DNA of 10,349 nt from Bordetella genomosp. 10 (lineage in GTDB: Bacteria; Pseudomonadota; Gammaproteobacteria; Burkholderiales; Burkholderiaceae_B): assembly GCF_002261225.1 (NCBI RefSeq), contig NZ_NEVM01000003.1, positions 1-10,349 of the forward strand, in the 5' to 3' direction. A program made the translations under genes and the position numbers. The first letter of the stretch is position 1. Every line of letters starts with the position of its first letter. Below are positions 1 to 6,918 of this stretch, in pieces. The notes beneath the pieces were generated by a model, which worked only from the letters and a program-made list of their open reading frames with translations, was not told the origin of the DNA and ran no database searches.

Positions 1-861
1 GCGCGGGCCAACGCGACGGCCCAGGCCGCCGGCGGCACGGACGGCGCGGACGGCGCGCCCCAGGCCGCCGCCAGCCGGGCCCGGCTGGCCGATGCCGCGC
101 TGGCGGCGCTGGCCAGCCAGGCGCCCGACCTGCCCGGCGCCGGCCCCCAGCCCGCGCAACTGGCGCAGGCGCTCAAGCAGACCCTGCAGCAGAGCGGCCT
201 GTTCTACGAATCGCATCTGGCCGACATGGCCTACGGCCAGCGCGACGCCGCCGAGCTGGCGCGCGAGCCCCAGTCGCGCCTGAATCCGGACACGATGCCG
301 CGCATCAACCCGGCCGGCGAGAACCGTTCGCTGCTGGCGGACAACCTGCGCTTCGGCCTGCCGACCACGGCCTCGCCGATGACCTTGCAGGCCGACGGCC
401 AGCCTACCCACGGCACCGCCACCACCTGGTCCGGCTCGCAGCCCGGCACGCCGCCCGCGACGCCGCCGGGCATCCATCCGGACGCCGCGCTGCTGGTGCG
501 CCAGCAGCTCGAGGTCTTCGCCAACCAGACCCTGGCCTGGGAAGGCGCGGCCTGGCCGGGCGCGCCGATGTGGTGGGAAATCCGCCGCGAGCAGGACGAC
601 GCGATGCCGGGCGGCAATCCGGTCGAGGCCGGGCAAAGCTGGGCCACGCGCCTGGTGCTGAACCTGCCCCGCCTCGGCACGGTGGAAGTCCGCATGAACC
701 TGGCCGGCAGCCAACTGGTCATGAACATCGTCGCCCCGCAAAGCGACAGCGAGATCGCCCAGGCCGGCGCCGGGCTGCGGCAACGCATGCAGGCCGCCGG
801 CCTGACGCTGTCCGACCTGACGGTGGCCGCGCACGCGCCGGCCCTGGAGGAATTGCTTTGA
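1..861 (+). CDS. FliK-family flagellar hook-length control protein, C-terminal part (5' end outside window)
   Basis: The frame is open from base 1 to the TGA at 859-861, so this is the last 286 codons of a longer gene whose start lies upstream. The first third is Ala/Pro/Gln-rich. Around bases 165-285 comes a block with SGLFYESHL and AYGQRDAAELAREPQ, which resembles the segment before the C-terminal domain in Bordetella-type FliK-like proteins. From about base 520 to 830 the protein has the FliK C-terminal pattern: an amphipathic strand pair around LPRLGTVEVRMNLAGSQLVM, then a helix and a final Gly-Leu-x-Leu strand. FliK C-terminal domains (Flg_hook family) contact the cytoplasmic domain of FlhB to switch export specificity. 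The next gene encodes an isolated FlhB-C-like domain, and a second fliK follows fliJ at 9753, so this is probably a paralogue rather than the main ruler. Family assignment is good; its exact job is inferred. Confidence 0.8.
   Translation, partial: ARANATAQAAGGTDGADGAPQAAASRARLADAALAALASQAPDLPGAGPQPAQLAQALKQTLQQSGLFYESHLADMAYGQRDAAELAREPQSRLNPDTMPRINPAGENRSLLADNLRFGLPTTASPMTLQADGQPTHGTATTWSGSQPGTPPATPPGIHPDAALLVRQQLEVFANQTLAWEGAAWPGAPMWWEIRREQDDAMPGGNPVEAGQSWATRLVLNLPRLGTVEVRMNLAGSQLVMNIVAPQSDSEIAQAGAGLRQRMQAAGLTLSDLTVAAHAPALEELL
846..860 (+). promoter_or_regulatory. Ribosome-binding site deciding the TTG start of the FlhB-C-like gene
   Basis: GGAGG at 846-850 lies seven bases before TTG 858-860. 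The site is inside the last codons of the FliK-like gene, so translation of the two genes is probably coupled. This is the best evidence for the TTG start. Confidence 0.7.
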
Positions 862-1235
862 ACGCCGCCGGCACGCAACAGGACGCGGGCGCCGATCGCC
901 AGGTCGCCGTCGCCCTGTCCTATAACGAGGCGGAAGCCGCGCCGCGCGTGGTGGCCAAGGGGTATGGCACCCTGGCCGACACCATCATCCGCACGGCGCG
1001 GGAACATGGCCTGTACGTACATCAATCGCCCGAGCTGGTGGGCCTGCTGATGCAGGTCAACCTGGACGCGCAGATCCCGCCCCAGTTGTACGTCGCGGTG
1101 GCGGAGTTGCTGGCCTGGCTGTACCGGGTCGAGTCCGGCGGCGCCGAGGCCGCCAAGGAAGCCCTGCTCGCGGCCAGGACGCATCGCACGCCCGCGCCGC
1201 CCGAGCCGCCGCGGAATACGCCGACGCCGCGTTAA
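858..1235 (+). CDS. Free-standing FlhB C-terminal-domain-like protein (EscU/YscU/HrcU export-switch family)
   Basis: A 125-residue protein starting at TTG 858-860, with the start codon inside the stop region of the preceding gene (TTGA overlap). A strong GGAGG at 846-850 sits seven bases before the TTG, and no ATG or GTG start lies nearby in this frame. Residues 15-92 match the cytoplasmic domain of FlhB: VAVALSYN (16-23), P29-RVVAKG, an Arg-Glu-His helix (48-50), PELVGLLMQVNL, IPPQLYVAVAELLAWLYRV. The transmembrane half of FlhB is absent. The autocleavage motif NPTH expected just before VAVAL is also missing; residues 11-14 read GADR, so self-cleavage is not expected. The tail from about residue 107 is Pro/Thr/Arg-rich. 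Similar solo FlhB-C proteins (FlhX, YlqH type) are known, and some can partly replace or complement the FlhB C-domain. Its pairing with a FliK-like protein suggests a part in export switching; this is inference. Confidence 0.85.
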   Translation: MNAAGTQQDAGADRQVAVALSYNEAEAAPRVVAKGYGTLADTIIRTAREHGLYVHQSPELVGLLMQVNLDAQIPPQLYVAVAELLAWLYRVESGGAEAAKEALLAARTHRTPAPPEPPRNTPTPR

Positions 1236-1274
1236 GGCGCCCTTCCCCAGCCGGCAACAGAACCCACACGCACC

Positions 1275-2129
1275 ATGAGCCTCAAAGAGTCCGATCCCGA
1301 TTTTCTGCTGACGCGGCCCGAGGAAATCCGTTCCGCGCTGTTCGAGCTGACCCATCCGGAATGCCAGATCCTCGTGCGCGACGCCGCTGACCGGGAAATG
1401 GCGGTCCTGGTGCTGGGGACCGACAAGCAGACCCGTCATTTCTTCTGGCGCCCGCGCGATTACGCCGGCGCCGATTTCGACAAGAGCGACATGCACGGCC
1501 TGCGCGTGGGGTCCGTGCTGCAATTCCATGCGAACGGCTACGGCGGCGTGCAGATCCATTTCCGCGTGCCCCGTCCCGACGTGGTCCGCTTCGACGACGG
1601 CAGCGCCGCCCTGGTCTCGCCCTACCCGGAACGCCTGTCCCGCATCCAGCGGCGCAAGATGTTCCGCGCGTCGATCGCCGGCAACGGCATGCGCTGCGGC
1701 GGCCACTGGCGCCCGGCGCCCGGCGCCAAGCCGGTGGTCTTCACCCTGCGCGATATTTCCGTCGACGGCGTGGGCCTGCGCATCAACCGCGCCGTCGCGG
1801 ACCTGCCGCAACGCGGGTCCCGGATGGAAGACGTCTACCTGGATTTCGGCGATTTCGGCAACATCACCACCGATATCGAGGTGCGCACGCTGATCCCGCT
1901 GGCGGGCCAGCCGCTGCAGGCCGGCGCGGACGCCGCCAAGCAGCCGGCGGCCGAAGGCGCCGCGCCGCCCGACGACGCGCCGGCAGCGGCGCCCGCCCCG
2001 GCCGCGCGCGCCAAGGGCGAGGATCCGCTCACCCACGTCGGCGCGGCCTTCCTGACGCTGGACGGCCGCCAGGAGACGTGGCTGCAGCAGGTGGTCTGGC
2101 GCCTGGAGAAAGCCCGCACGGCGGGCTGA
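1275..2129 (+). CDS. ycgR: Flagellar brake protein YcgR (PilZ-domain c-di-GMP effector)
   Basis: A 284-residue protein with YcgR architecture: an N-terminal YcgR-type beta domain (about residues 10-115) and a C-terminal PilZ domain. The c-di-GMP-binding signature is complete. The RxxxR motif is at 127-131 within QRRKMFR, and DxSxxG is at 160-165 (D160, S162, G165). With c-di-GMP bound, YcgR acts on the flagellar rotor/stator interface (FliG, FliM, MotA) and slows swimming. Within the C-terminal domain, residues about 214-248 form an Ala/Pro-rich insertion, which looks like an unstructured loop before the final strand and helix. The gene starts 39 bases after the FlhB-C-like gene and shares its frame, with only that gene's TAA and thirteen codons between. 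No convincing Shine-Dalgarno is seen, but there is no other start codon in the gap. It is probably cotranscribed with the upstream genes and ends before a strong terminator. Confidence 0.93.
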   Translation: MSLKESDPDFLLTRPEEIRSALFELTHPECQILVRDAADREMAVLVLGTDKQTRHFFWRPRDYAGADFDKSDMHGLRVGSVLQFHANGYGGVQIHFRVPRPDVVRFDDGSAALVSPYPERLSRIQRRKMFRASIAGNGMRCGGHWRPAPGAKPVVFTLRDISVDGVGLRINRAVADLPQRGSRMEDVYLDFGDFGNITTDIEVRTLIPLAGQPLQAGADAAKQPAAEGAAPPDDAPAAAPAPAARAKGEDPLTHVGAAFLTLDGRQETWLQQVVWRLEKARTAG

Positions 2130-2176
2130 TCGGTTTCGGCTTCGGCTTCGGGAGGGCCTGCGAGAAGGCCTGTCCC
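2111..2176 (+). other. Two hairpins at and after the ycgR stop codon
   Basis: A perfect 7-bp stem with a 3-base loop (AGCCCGC at 2111-2117, GCGGGCT at 2121-2127) spans the last ycgR codons. A second stem runs 2150-2176: GGGA plus GGGCCT pairs with AGGCCT and TCCC, with one G-U pair and a one-base bulge. Between them is a short TTCGGC repeat (2135-2150). Neither stem is followed by a T-run, so these are more likely 3'-end stabilisers than terminators. Confidence 0.4.
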
Positions 2177-2192
2177 GGCCGGGTGCAAGAAC

Positions 2193-2234
2193 AAGGGCGG
2201 CCCGCGCAAGCAGCGGCCGCCCTTCGTGTTTTTT
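2193..2234 (+). terminator. Rho-independent terminator after ycgR
   Basis: AAGGGCGGCC (2193-2202) and its exact reverse complement GGCCGCCCTT (2215-2224) form a 10-bp stem around a 12-base loop. Six consecutive Ts follow at 2229-2234. It lies 64 bases after the ycgR stop and should end the + strand unit before the convergent EAL gene. On the - strand the stem is followed only by TTGTTCTTG, so termination of the EAL transcript there would be weaker. Confidence 0.85.
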
Positions 2235-2338
2235 GCCGTCCCTACCGTGGCCCGGCGCCGGCCCGGTGTTTCCGCCTTGTCGATCCCGACTGCCGAAGAC
2301 GGCCTGCGCCCTGCCCACTTCGCGGAGCAATGCCCCGC

Positions 2339-3508
2339 CTACTCCGCCGCGCCGGGATTCTCAGCCCAGGACAGCGTGCGCTCCATCAGGCCTTCCTGGA
2401 TGGGCGCCGGGAAATAGGTCGAGGCGATTTCCTCGGGCGGCATGGGCTTGCCCAGGAGCCAGCCTTGCACGCGATGGCACTGCAAGGCATTGAGAATCGA
2501 GAACTGCCCTTCGGTCTCCACGCCTTCCGCGACGATTTCGCGATTCAGGCGGCGCGACAACTCGACGATGGTGCCGACGATGGCCTGCGCGCTGGAATCG
2601 CTTTCCAGGTTGCGCACGAAGGAACGGTCGATCTTGATGGTGTCGAACGGCAGTTGGCGCAAATAGCCCAGGCTGGAATAACCGGTGCCGAAATCGTCGA
2701 TGGCGATGCGCACGCCGGCGCGCCGCAATTCCGCCAGGCGGGAAATCTCCCCGCCTTCCGCCGCCACCAGCACGCCTTCGGTGATTTCCAGTTCGAGCCG
2801 TTCGGCGGCCAGGCCGGTGCGATCGAGCGCCCCGCGAACTTCGCGCACCAGGTGGATTTTTTCCAGTTGCACCGGCGACAGGTTGACCGACAGATACCAG
2901 GGCTCGGGCCAGGTCGCGGCTTCCGCGCAGGCCGTTTCCAGCACCCATGCGCCCAGGGGCACGATCAGCTCGGTCTGCTCCGCGAGGGGAATGAACTGCA
3001 TGGGCGCGACCAGGCCGCGCACCGGGTGGTTCCAGCGCAGCAGCGCCTCGAAGCCGACAACGCTGCGCGTCTCGGCGCTATAGATAGGCTGATAGTGGAC
3101 GTAGAGTTGGCCGACTTCCTGCATGGCCTGGCGCAGGTCGTCTTCCAGCGCCTCGGCATCGGCGACCTGGGACAGGCCGAGCACGCTCTGGCCGCTGCGC
3201 GTAATGCGCACCGTCCGCAGGATGGCTTCCGAGCGCGCCAGTTGGATCGCCAGAAAAAGCAATATGCCGGTCGGGACCAGCACAATGAGCGTGAGCAGTA
3301 TCCAATGAAAACCAGCAATGGTCGCGGTCCCGGTATCCCACAGATACCAGGCCGGCAGCAGGCACAGGGCCACCACCACCGCCACGCCGCCGCCCCCGCC
3401 GAGCGCTCCCCGCGCACGCCGGGAAATGAACCACGTCATCAGCAGGGTGACGCCAATTATTTCAAACTGGATTACGGCTACGACCAGCAATGTAAGAGTG
3501 TCAAGCAT
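2339..3508 (-). CDS. Membrane-anchored EAL-domain cyclic-di-GMP phosphodiesterase
   Basis: A 389-residue protein with three predicted membrane helices (about residues 3-28, 42-58 and 67-90), a short linker, and a complete EAL domain (about 120-368) facing the cytoplasm. The catalytic set of active EAL enzymes is present: E154-A-L156, N209 in SVNLSP, E241 in EITEG, D271-D272 in DDFGTGYSSLGYL, K292 in IKIDRSF, E328 in AEGVET, and Q348 in QGWLLGKPMP. It should hydrolyse c-di-GMP to pGpG and favour motility. There is no GGDEF domain and no recognisable periplasmic sensor; the loops between helices are very short. The gene lies 78 bases downstream of fliE on the same strand and convergent to ycgR. 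No clear Shine-Dalgarno is visible before the ATG at 3508. Function is well supported; the membrane role and the regulation by the fliE promoter are inference. Confidence 0.93.
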   Translation of the reverse strand: MLDTLTLLVVAVIQFEIIGVTLLMTWFISRRARGALGGGGGVAVVVALCLLPAWYLWDTGTATIAGFHWILLTLIVLVPTGILLFLAIQLARSEAILRTVRITRSGQSVLGLSQVADAEALEDDLRQAMQEVGQLYVHYQPIYSAETRSVVGFEALLRWNHPVRGLVAPMQFIPLAEQTELIVPLGAWVLETACAEAATWPEPWYLSVNLSPVQLEKIHLVREVRGALDRTGLAAERLELEITEGVLVAAEGGEISRLAELRRAGVRIAIDDFGTGYSSLGYLRQLPFDTIKIDRSFVRNLESDSSAQAIVGTIVELSRRLNREIVAEGVETEGQFSILNALQCHRVQGWLLGKPMPPEEIASTYFPAPIQEGLMERTLSWAENPGAAE

Positions 3509-3587
3509 CGCACACCGTAGACGGCGATAACGGAATTAGTCCGAAGCGTGCCGCACCGCCTGGATTCTTGCACAAAATTGGCAAGTA

Positions 3588-3929
3588 TCACACCGATATG
3601 GACGAGATTTCCTTGTAGGCCGCCACCAGGCGGTTACGCACTTGAACCGCGGTCTGGAAGCCGATATTCGCTTTTTGCAGGTCGATCATTACGTCATTCA
3701 GTGAAATATTGGGCGCGCCTAATTCATACGCGCTGGCTTGCGCCTTCGCCGACATCTGTGCCGACGATACGCGCTCCAGCGACGCCTTGAGTTCGGTGGC
3801 GAAACTGCCGGCGGCCGGATTGGCCGCCGCGCTCGCCGCGGTGGCGGACGCGCCGCCCTCGGCGGCGCGAACCGCCGCGCGCATCTGCGCCAGCATGGTC
3901 TCGATGCCAGTCATTCCGGATACTGCCAT
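3588..3929 (-). CDS. fliE: Flagellar hook-basal body protein FliE (MS ring-rod junction)
   Basis: A 113-residue protein, the usual FliE length. The C-terminal hallmark is clear: [20 protein letters not shown] followed by [13 protein letters not shown], forming the helices that join the MS ring to the rod. The N-terminus has the usual short Met-rich stretch ([12 protein letters not shown]) followed by an Ala/Gly-rich linker (about residues 21-41). The last residues, SSISV, lack the methionines common in this tail in other species. The ATG at 3927-3929 is preceded by AAGGAA (plus-strand bases 3939-3944) about nine bases away. The frame stays open far upstream, but that extension is antisense to fliF and has no FliE character. 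The gene is divergent from fliF, the same arrangement as in enteric bacteria, where the shared region is FlhDC-controlled. Confidence 0.95.
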   Translation of the reverse strand: MAVSGMTGIETMLAQMRAAVRAAEGGASATAASAAANPAAGSFATELKASLERVSSAQMSAKAQASAYELGAPNISLNDVMIDLQKANIGFQTAVQVRNRLVAAYKEISSISV

Positions 3930-4011
3930 GGCAAAAATTTCCTTATTGTCAGGGACGCTTGTGAATGCTCGCAAGACTAATGCCTCGGGCTGTCGCGCAT
4001 AGCCGACAAAT

Positions 4012-4027
4012 GACGGCAAAAATCCCG
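4012..4027. promoter_or_regulatory. Candidate FlhDC half-site 1 (fliE-proximal)
   Basis: GACGGCAAAAATCCCG matches 11 of 14 informative positions of the enteric half-site as I recall it (AAYGGSNNAAATARCG). The inverted partner expected 10-12 bases away, around 4038-4053, is poor. It lies about 83 bases upstream of the fliE start codon. It was judged by eye. Confidence 0.3.
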
Positions 4028-4071
4028 ACATTTCGCCCGCTTGGCCCGCGGGGCATGCGCGGCCGTCCGCA

Positions 4072-4112
4072 TAGAAAACAAATAGCGCCATAAAGGCGGT
4101 TTTTTCGGCATT
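4072..4112. promoter_or_regulatory. Candidate FlhDC box 2 (inverted half-sites, fliF-proximal)
   Basis: The left half ends with an exact AAATAGCG core (4080-4087). After a 9-base gap, the right half CGGTTTTTTCGGCATT (4097-4112) matches the inverted half-site CGCTATTTCTGCCATT at 11 of 16 positions. The usual gap is 10-12. The right half abuts a weak -35 position (4111-4116), 17 bases upstream of CATAAT at 4134-4139. That is the geometry of FlhDC-activated class II promoters, which lack a good -35. Half-site likeness is partial, so this is a hypothesis. Confidence 0.4.
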
Positions 4113-4194
4113 TGGCCTTGCCGGCGGTCCGGCCATAATCCACGCTCCCACATCAGAAGCACGTTGCATGTGTAACTTGCCCACCTTCAGCTTT

Positions 4195-4232
4195 CCCCGG
4201 CACTCGCGCCTTTCGGCGAGCGGGGGCATCCG
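4195..4232 (+). promoter_or_regulatory. Hairpin covering the fliF ribosome-binding region
   Basis: CCCCG (4195-4199) pairs with CGGGG (4221-4225). Inside, CTCGC (4203-4207) pairs with GCGAG (4216-4220) around an 8-base loop, with a 3-base bulge on the left arm. The only G-rich Shine-Dalgarno candidate for fliF (GGGGG, 4222-4226, six bases before the ATG) lies in the right arm. The structure could limit translation initiation. Confidence 0.4.
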
Positions 4233-5921
4233 ATGAATCAGCAGGCGACTCTTACTTCCTCCCTCATGGCCCGATTCCCCGTGCTGGAACGGCTGCGCGC
4301 GATACCCAAACCGGCGCTGATCGGCGCCATCGCCGCGGTCGCCGCCCTGGTGGTGGCCGCGACCATGTGGAGCCGGGACCCGAACTACAAGGTGCTGTTC
4401 TCCAATCTGGACGACCGCGACGGGGGCGCCATCGTGGCGGCCCTGAACCAGATGAACGTGCCCTACCGCTTCAATGACGGCGGCACCGCCCTGCTGGTGC
4501 CCCAGGAAAAGGTCTACGACACGCGGCTGCAACTGGCCGCGCAGGGCCTGCCGCGCGGCGGCTCGGTCGGTTTCGAGCTGCTGGACAACAACCGCTTCGG
4601 CGCCAGCCAGTTCACCGAACAGATCAATTACCAGCGCGCCCTGGAAGGCGAACTGGCGCGCTCGATCGAATCGGTCAATTCCGTGCAGCATGCCCGCGTG
4701 CACCTGGCCATCCCGCGCCAGACCCTGTTCGTGCGCGACCGCCAGGCGCCCACGGCGTCGGTGCTGCTGAATCTCTATCCCGGCCGCAGCCTGGGCGACG
4801 GCCAGGTTTCCTCCATCGCCTGGCTGGTGGCGTCCAGCGTGCCCGAGCTGACGGTCAACAACGTGTCCATCGTCGACCAGAACGGCCGCCTGCTCTCGCA
4901 GCCCGCCGGCGAAGGCCGCGGCATGGACGCCGACCAGTTGCGCTACATGCGCGAGACGGAACAGCGCACGGTCGAGCGCATCCTGTCCATCCTCAATCCG
5001 CTGGTGGGCCCGGGCAACGTGCACGCCCAGGCCAGCGCCGACATGGATTTCTCGCGCCGCGAGGAGACGCAGGAAACCTATCGCCCCAACCAGGAGCCCG
5101 GCCAGGCCGCCGTGCGCAGCAAGCAGACCAGCGACGCGCAGCAGAACGGCGCCAACGCCGCCCAGGGCGTGCCCGGCGCGCTGTCGAACCAGCCGCCGGC
5201 CGGTCCCACGGCGCCCATCGTCAATCCGCAGCAGCAGCCGCAACGCCCGGGCCAGCCCGGCCAGCAGCAGGCCCAGGGCGCCAACAACGCCAACGGCGCC
5301 AATGGCGCCGGCACCACCACGCAGGTCCAAGGCCCCAGCAGCGAGCGGCGCGACGCCACCACCAACTACGAACTCGACCGCACCATCAGCCACATCAAGC
5401 AGCCGGTGGGCGCCCTCAAGCGCATGTCGGTGGCCGTGGTCATCAACTACCTGCCCAACAAGGACGGCGAACCCAAGGCCATGGAAGCGGACGAGCTGAA
5501 CAAGCTCACCACCCTGGTCAAGGAAGCCATGGGCTACTCCGAGGCGCGCGGCGACTCCCTGAACGTGGTCAACAGCCAGTTCAACGACGTCGAGCCGAGC
5601 ACGCCGTGGTGGAAGGATCCCGACAACATCGCCATGGCCAAGACCGCGCTGGGCTGGCTGCTCATCGCCATCGCCGCGCTGTGGGTCTGGCGCTCGCTGC
5701 TGCGCCCGATGTACGACCGCTACATGCGCCCGCCCGAGATCGATCCCGAAGTGGCCGAACTGGAACGCCAGGAAGCGCTGCGCGAGGCGCAGGACATCGC
5801 CCGCGCTAAGGAAATGGATCGTTTCGAGGAAAACATGAAGCGCGCCCGCGATATGGCGACCAAGGATCCGCGCGCCGTCGCGATGGTCCTGCGCACCTGG
5901 ATGAACAAAGATGGCAAATGA
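4233..5921 (+). CDS. fliF: Flagellar MS-ring protein FliF
   Basis: A 562-residue inner-membrane protein that builds the MS ring on which the rod, switch and export gate assemble. The first membrane helix is at about residues 27-46 and the second at about 468-487. Between them lie the periplasmic ring-building domains, including the conserved [20 protein letters not shown] stretch (114-133) and the [11 protein letters not shown] segment (151-161). Residues 300-367 form a long Gln/Pro/Asn/Gly/Ala-rich insertion within the periplasmic region before [12 protein letters not shown]. The cytoplasmic tail ends in [20 protein letters not shown] (538-557), the FliG-binding helices. The length is typical. 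The ATG at 4233 gives the expected short N-terminal cytoplasmic leader. fliF leads the fliFGHIJK series and overlaps fliG by 11 nt. Confidence 0.97.
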   Translation: MNQQATLTSSLMARFPVLERLRAIPKPALIGAIAAVAALVVAATMWSRDPNYKVLFSNLDDRDGGAIVAALNQMNVPYRFNDGGTALLVPQEKVYDTRLQLAAQGLPRGGSVGFELLDNNRFGASQFTEQINYQRALEGELARSIESVNSVQHARVHLAIPRQTLFVRDRQAPTASVLLNLYPGRSLGDGQVSSIAWLVASSVPELTVNNVSIVDQNGRLLSQPAGEGRGMDADQLRYMRETEQRTVERILSILNPLVGPGNVHAQASADMDFSRREETQETYRPNQEPGQAAVRSKQTSDAQQNGANAAQGVPGALSNQPPAGPTAPIVNPQQQPQRPGQPGQQQAQGANNANGANGAGTTTQVQGPSSERRDATTNYELDRTISHIKQPVGALKRMSVAVVINYLPNKDGEPKAMEADELNKLTTLVKEAMGYSEARGDSLNVVNSQFNDVEPSTPWWKDPDNIAMAKTALGWLLIAIAALWVWRSLLRPMYDRYMRPPEIDPEVAELERQEALREAQDIARAKEMDRFEENMKRARDMATKDPRAVAMVLRTWMNKDGK

Positions 5922-6918
5922 GACCCCCATTGACGGCATGACGCGCGCCGCCGTCCTCATGATGTCCCTGGGCGAGGACGCCGCCGCCGAGGTCTTCAAG
6001 TACCTGACGGCGCGCGAAGTGCAGCAGGTCGGCGGCGCCATGGCCAGCCTGAAGCAGGTCACCCGCGAGGACGTGGCGACGGTGCTGGAGGAATTCCGCC
6101 AGGAATCGGACCAGTTCATCGCCGTCACCCTGGGCTCGGACGACTACATCCGTTCGGTGCTCACCAAGGCGCTGGGCAGCGACCGCGCCGCGGGCCTGAT
6201 CGAGGACATCCTGGAAGCCGGCGAAGGCGGCAGCGGCATCGATGCCCTGAACTGGCTCGACCCGCACACCGTGGCCGAACTCATCGGCGACGAACACCCG
6301 CAGATCATCGCCACCATCCTGGTCCACCTGGAACGCGACCGCGCCTCCTCGGTGCTGGCGCGCCTGGGCGAACGCCTGCGCAACGACGTCATGCTGCGCA
6401 TCGCCACTTTCGGCGGCGTGCAGCCGACCGCGCTGGCCGAGCTGACCGATACGCTGAACGCCGTCCTCGCCGGCCAGGGCGCCAAGCGCAGCAAGATGGG
6501 CGGGGTGCGGACCGCGGCCGAGATTCTCAACATGATGAATTCGGCCGACGAGGAAAGCGTGGTCGCCAGCCTGCGCGAACGCGACGCCGACCTGGCGCAG
6601 AAGATCGTCGACGAGATGTTCGTCTTCGACAACCTCATCGACGTCGAGGACCGCGGCATCCAGCTCATTCTCAAGGAAGTCGACAACGACACCCTCATGG
6701 TCGCGCTCAAGGGCGCCGTCGAGGAACTGCGCGACAAGTTCCTGCGCAACATGTCCAGCCGCGCCGCCGAGATGCTGCGCGAGGACCTGGAGGCGCAGGG
6801 CCCGATCCGCATGTCCAAGGTAGAGGCCGAGCAGAAGAAGATCCTGCAGATTGCCCGCCGCCTGGCCGAGAGCGGCCAGATCGTCCTGGGCAACCAGGGA
6901 GACGACGCCTATGTCTGA
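5911..6918 (+). CDS. fliG: Flagellar motor switch protein FliG
   Basis: A 335-residue cytoplasmic rotor protein that binds the FliF tail through its N-terminal domain, FliM through its middle domain, and the stator MotA through its C-terminal domain. The EHPQ motif of the middle domain is at 128-131, within [14 protein letters not shown]. The C-terminal charged ridge used for torque is intact: K267, R284, E291, D292 and R300 align with E. coli K264, R281, D288, D289 and R297, with Glu replacing Asp at 291. [16 protein letters not shown] (236-251) is the conserved FliG-C segment. The start codon lies 11 nt before the end of fliF, without a strong Shine-Dalgarno, so translation is probably coupled to fliF. 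YcgR, encoded upstream, is a likely regulatory partner of this protein. Confidence 0.98.
   Translation: MANETPIDGMTRAAVLMMSLGEDAAAEVFKYLTAREVQQVGGAMASLKQVTREDVATVLEEFRQESDQFIAVTLGSDDYIRSVLTKALGSDRAAGLIEDILEAGEGGSGIDALNWLDPHTVAELIGDEHPQIIATILVHLERDRASSVLARLGERLRNDVMLRIATFGGVQPTALAELTDTLNAVLAGQGAKRSKMGGVRTAAEILNMMNSADEESVVASLRERDADLAQKIVDEMFVFDNLIDVEDRGIQLILKEVDNDTLMVALKGAVEELRDKFLRNMSSRAAEMLREDLEAQGPIRMSKVEAEQKKILQIARRLAESGQIVLGNQGDDAYV

Larger units (their letters stand above)
3930..4232. promoter_or_regulatory. Divergent fliE/fliF intergenic region (flagellar class II-type control region)
   Basis: A 303-bp gene-free stretch between two divergent start codons, markedly more AT-rich than its surroundings at 4004-4025 and 4072-4113. 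It holds the candidate FlhDC half-sites, a -10-like CATAAT (4134-4139) oriented toward fliF, and the hairpin at the fliF start, each listed separately. I found no convincing sigma-54 (-24/-12) or FliA (sigma-28) promoter. GCCGACAA at 4002-4009 resembles a FliA -10 but has no -35 at the right distance. A short inverted repeat, GCCGG-CGGT-CCGGC, sits at 4120-4133. Confidence 0.6.

Noticed and set aside
231..2330. 699-codon open frame on the - strand
   Set aside because: Antisense to the FliK-like, FlhB-C-like and ycgR genes, which have clear family motifs. Long antisense frames are expected with extreme third-position GC; the translation is Arg/Gly/Ala-rich without domains.
2078..3520. 480-codon open frame on the + strand
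   Set aside because: Antisense to the EAL phosphodiesterase, whose catalytic motifs are complete on the - strand.
3523..3530. GGCGATAA resembling a FliA (sigma-28) -10 element on the + strand
   Set aside because: It points away from the EAL gene and has no TAAA-type -35 at the right distance.
4002..4009. GCCGACAA resembling a FliA -10 element toward fliF
   Set aside because: No TAAA element about 15 bases upstream; the nearest TAAT (3978) is 20 bases away.
4042..4058. TGGCCCG...GCATGC as a sigma-54 promoter
   Set aside because: The GG and GC dinucleotides are not ten bases apart, and this lineage is expected to use FlhDC with sigma-70.
3930..6128. Upstream extension of the fliE frame through the intergenic region and antisense to fliF
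   Set aside because: The ATG at 3929 with an AAGGAA site gives a normal-length FliE; the extension has no FliE character and opposes fliF.
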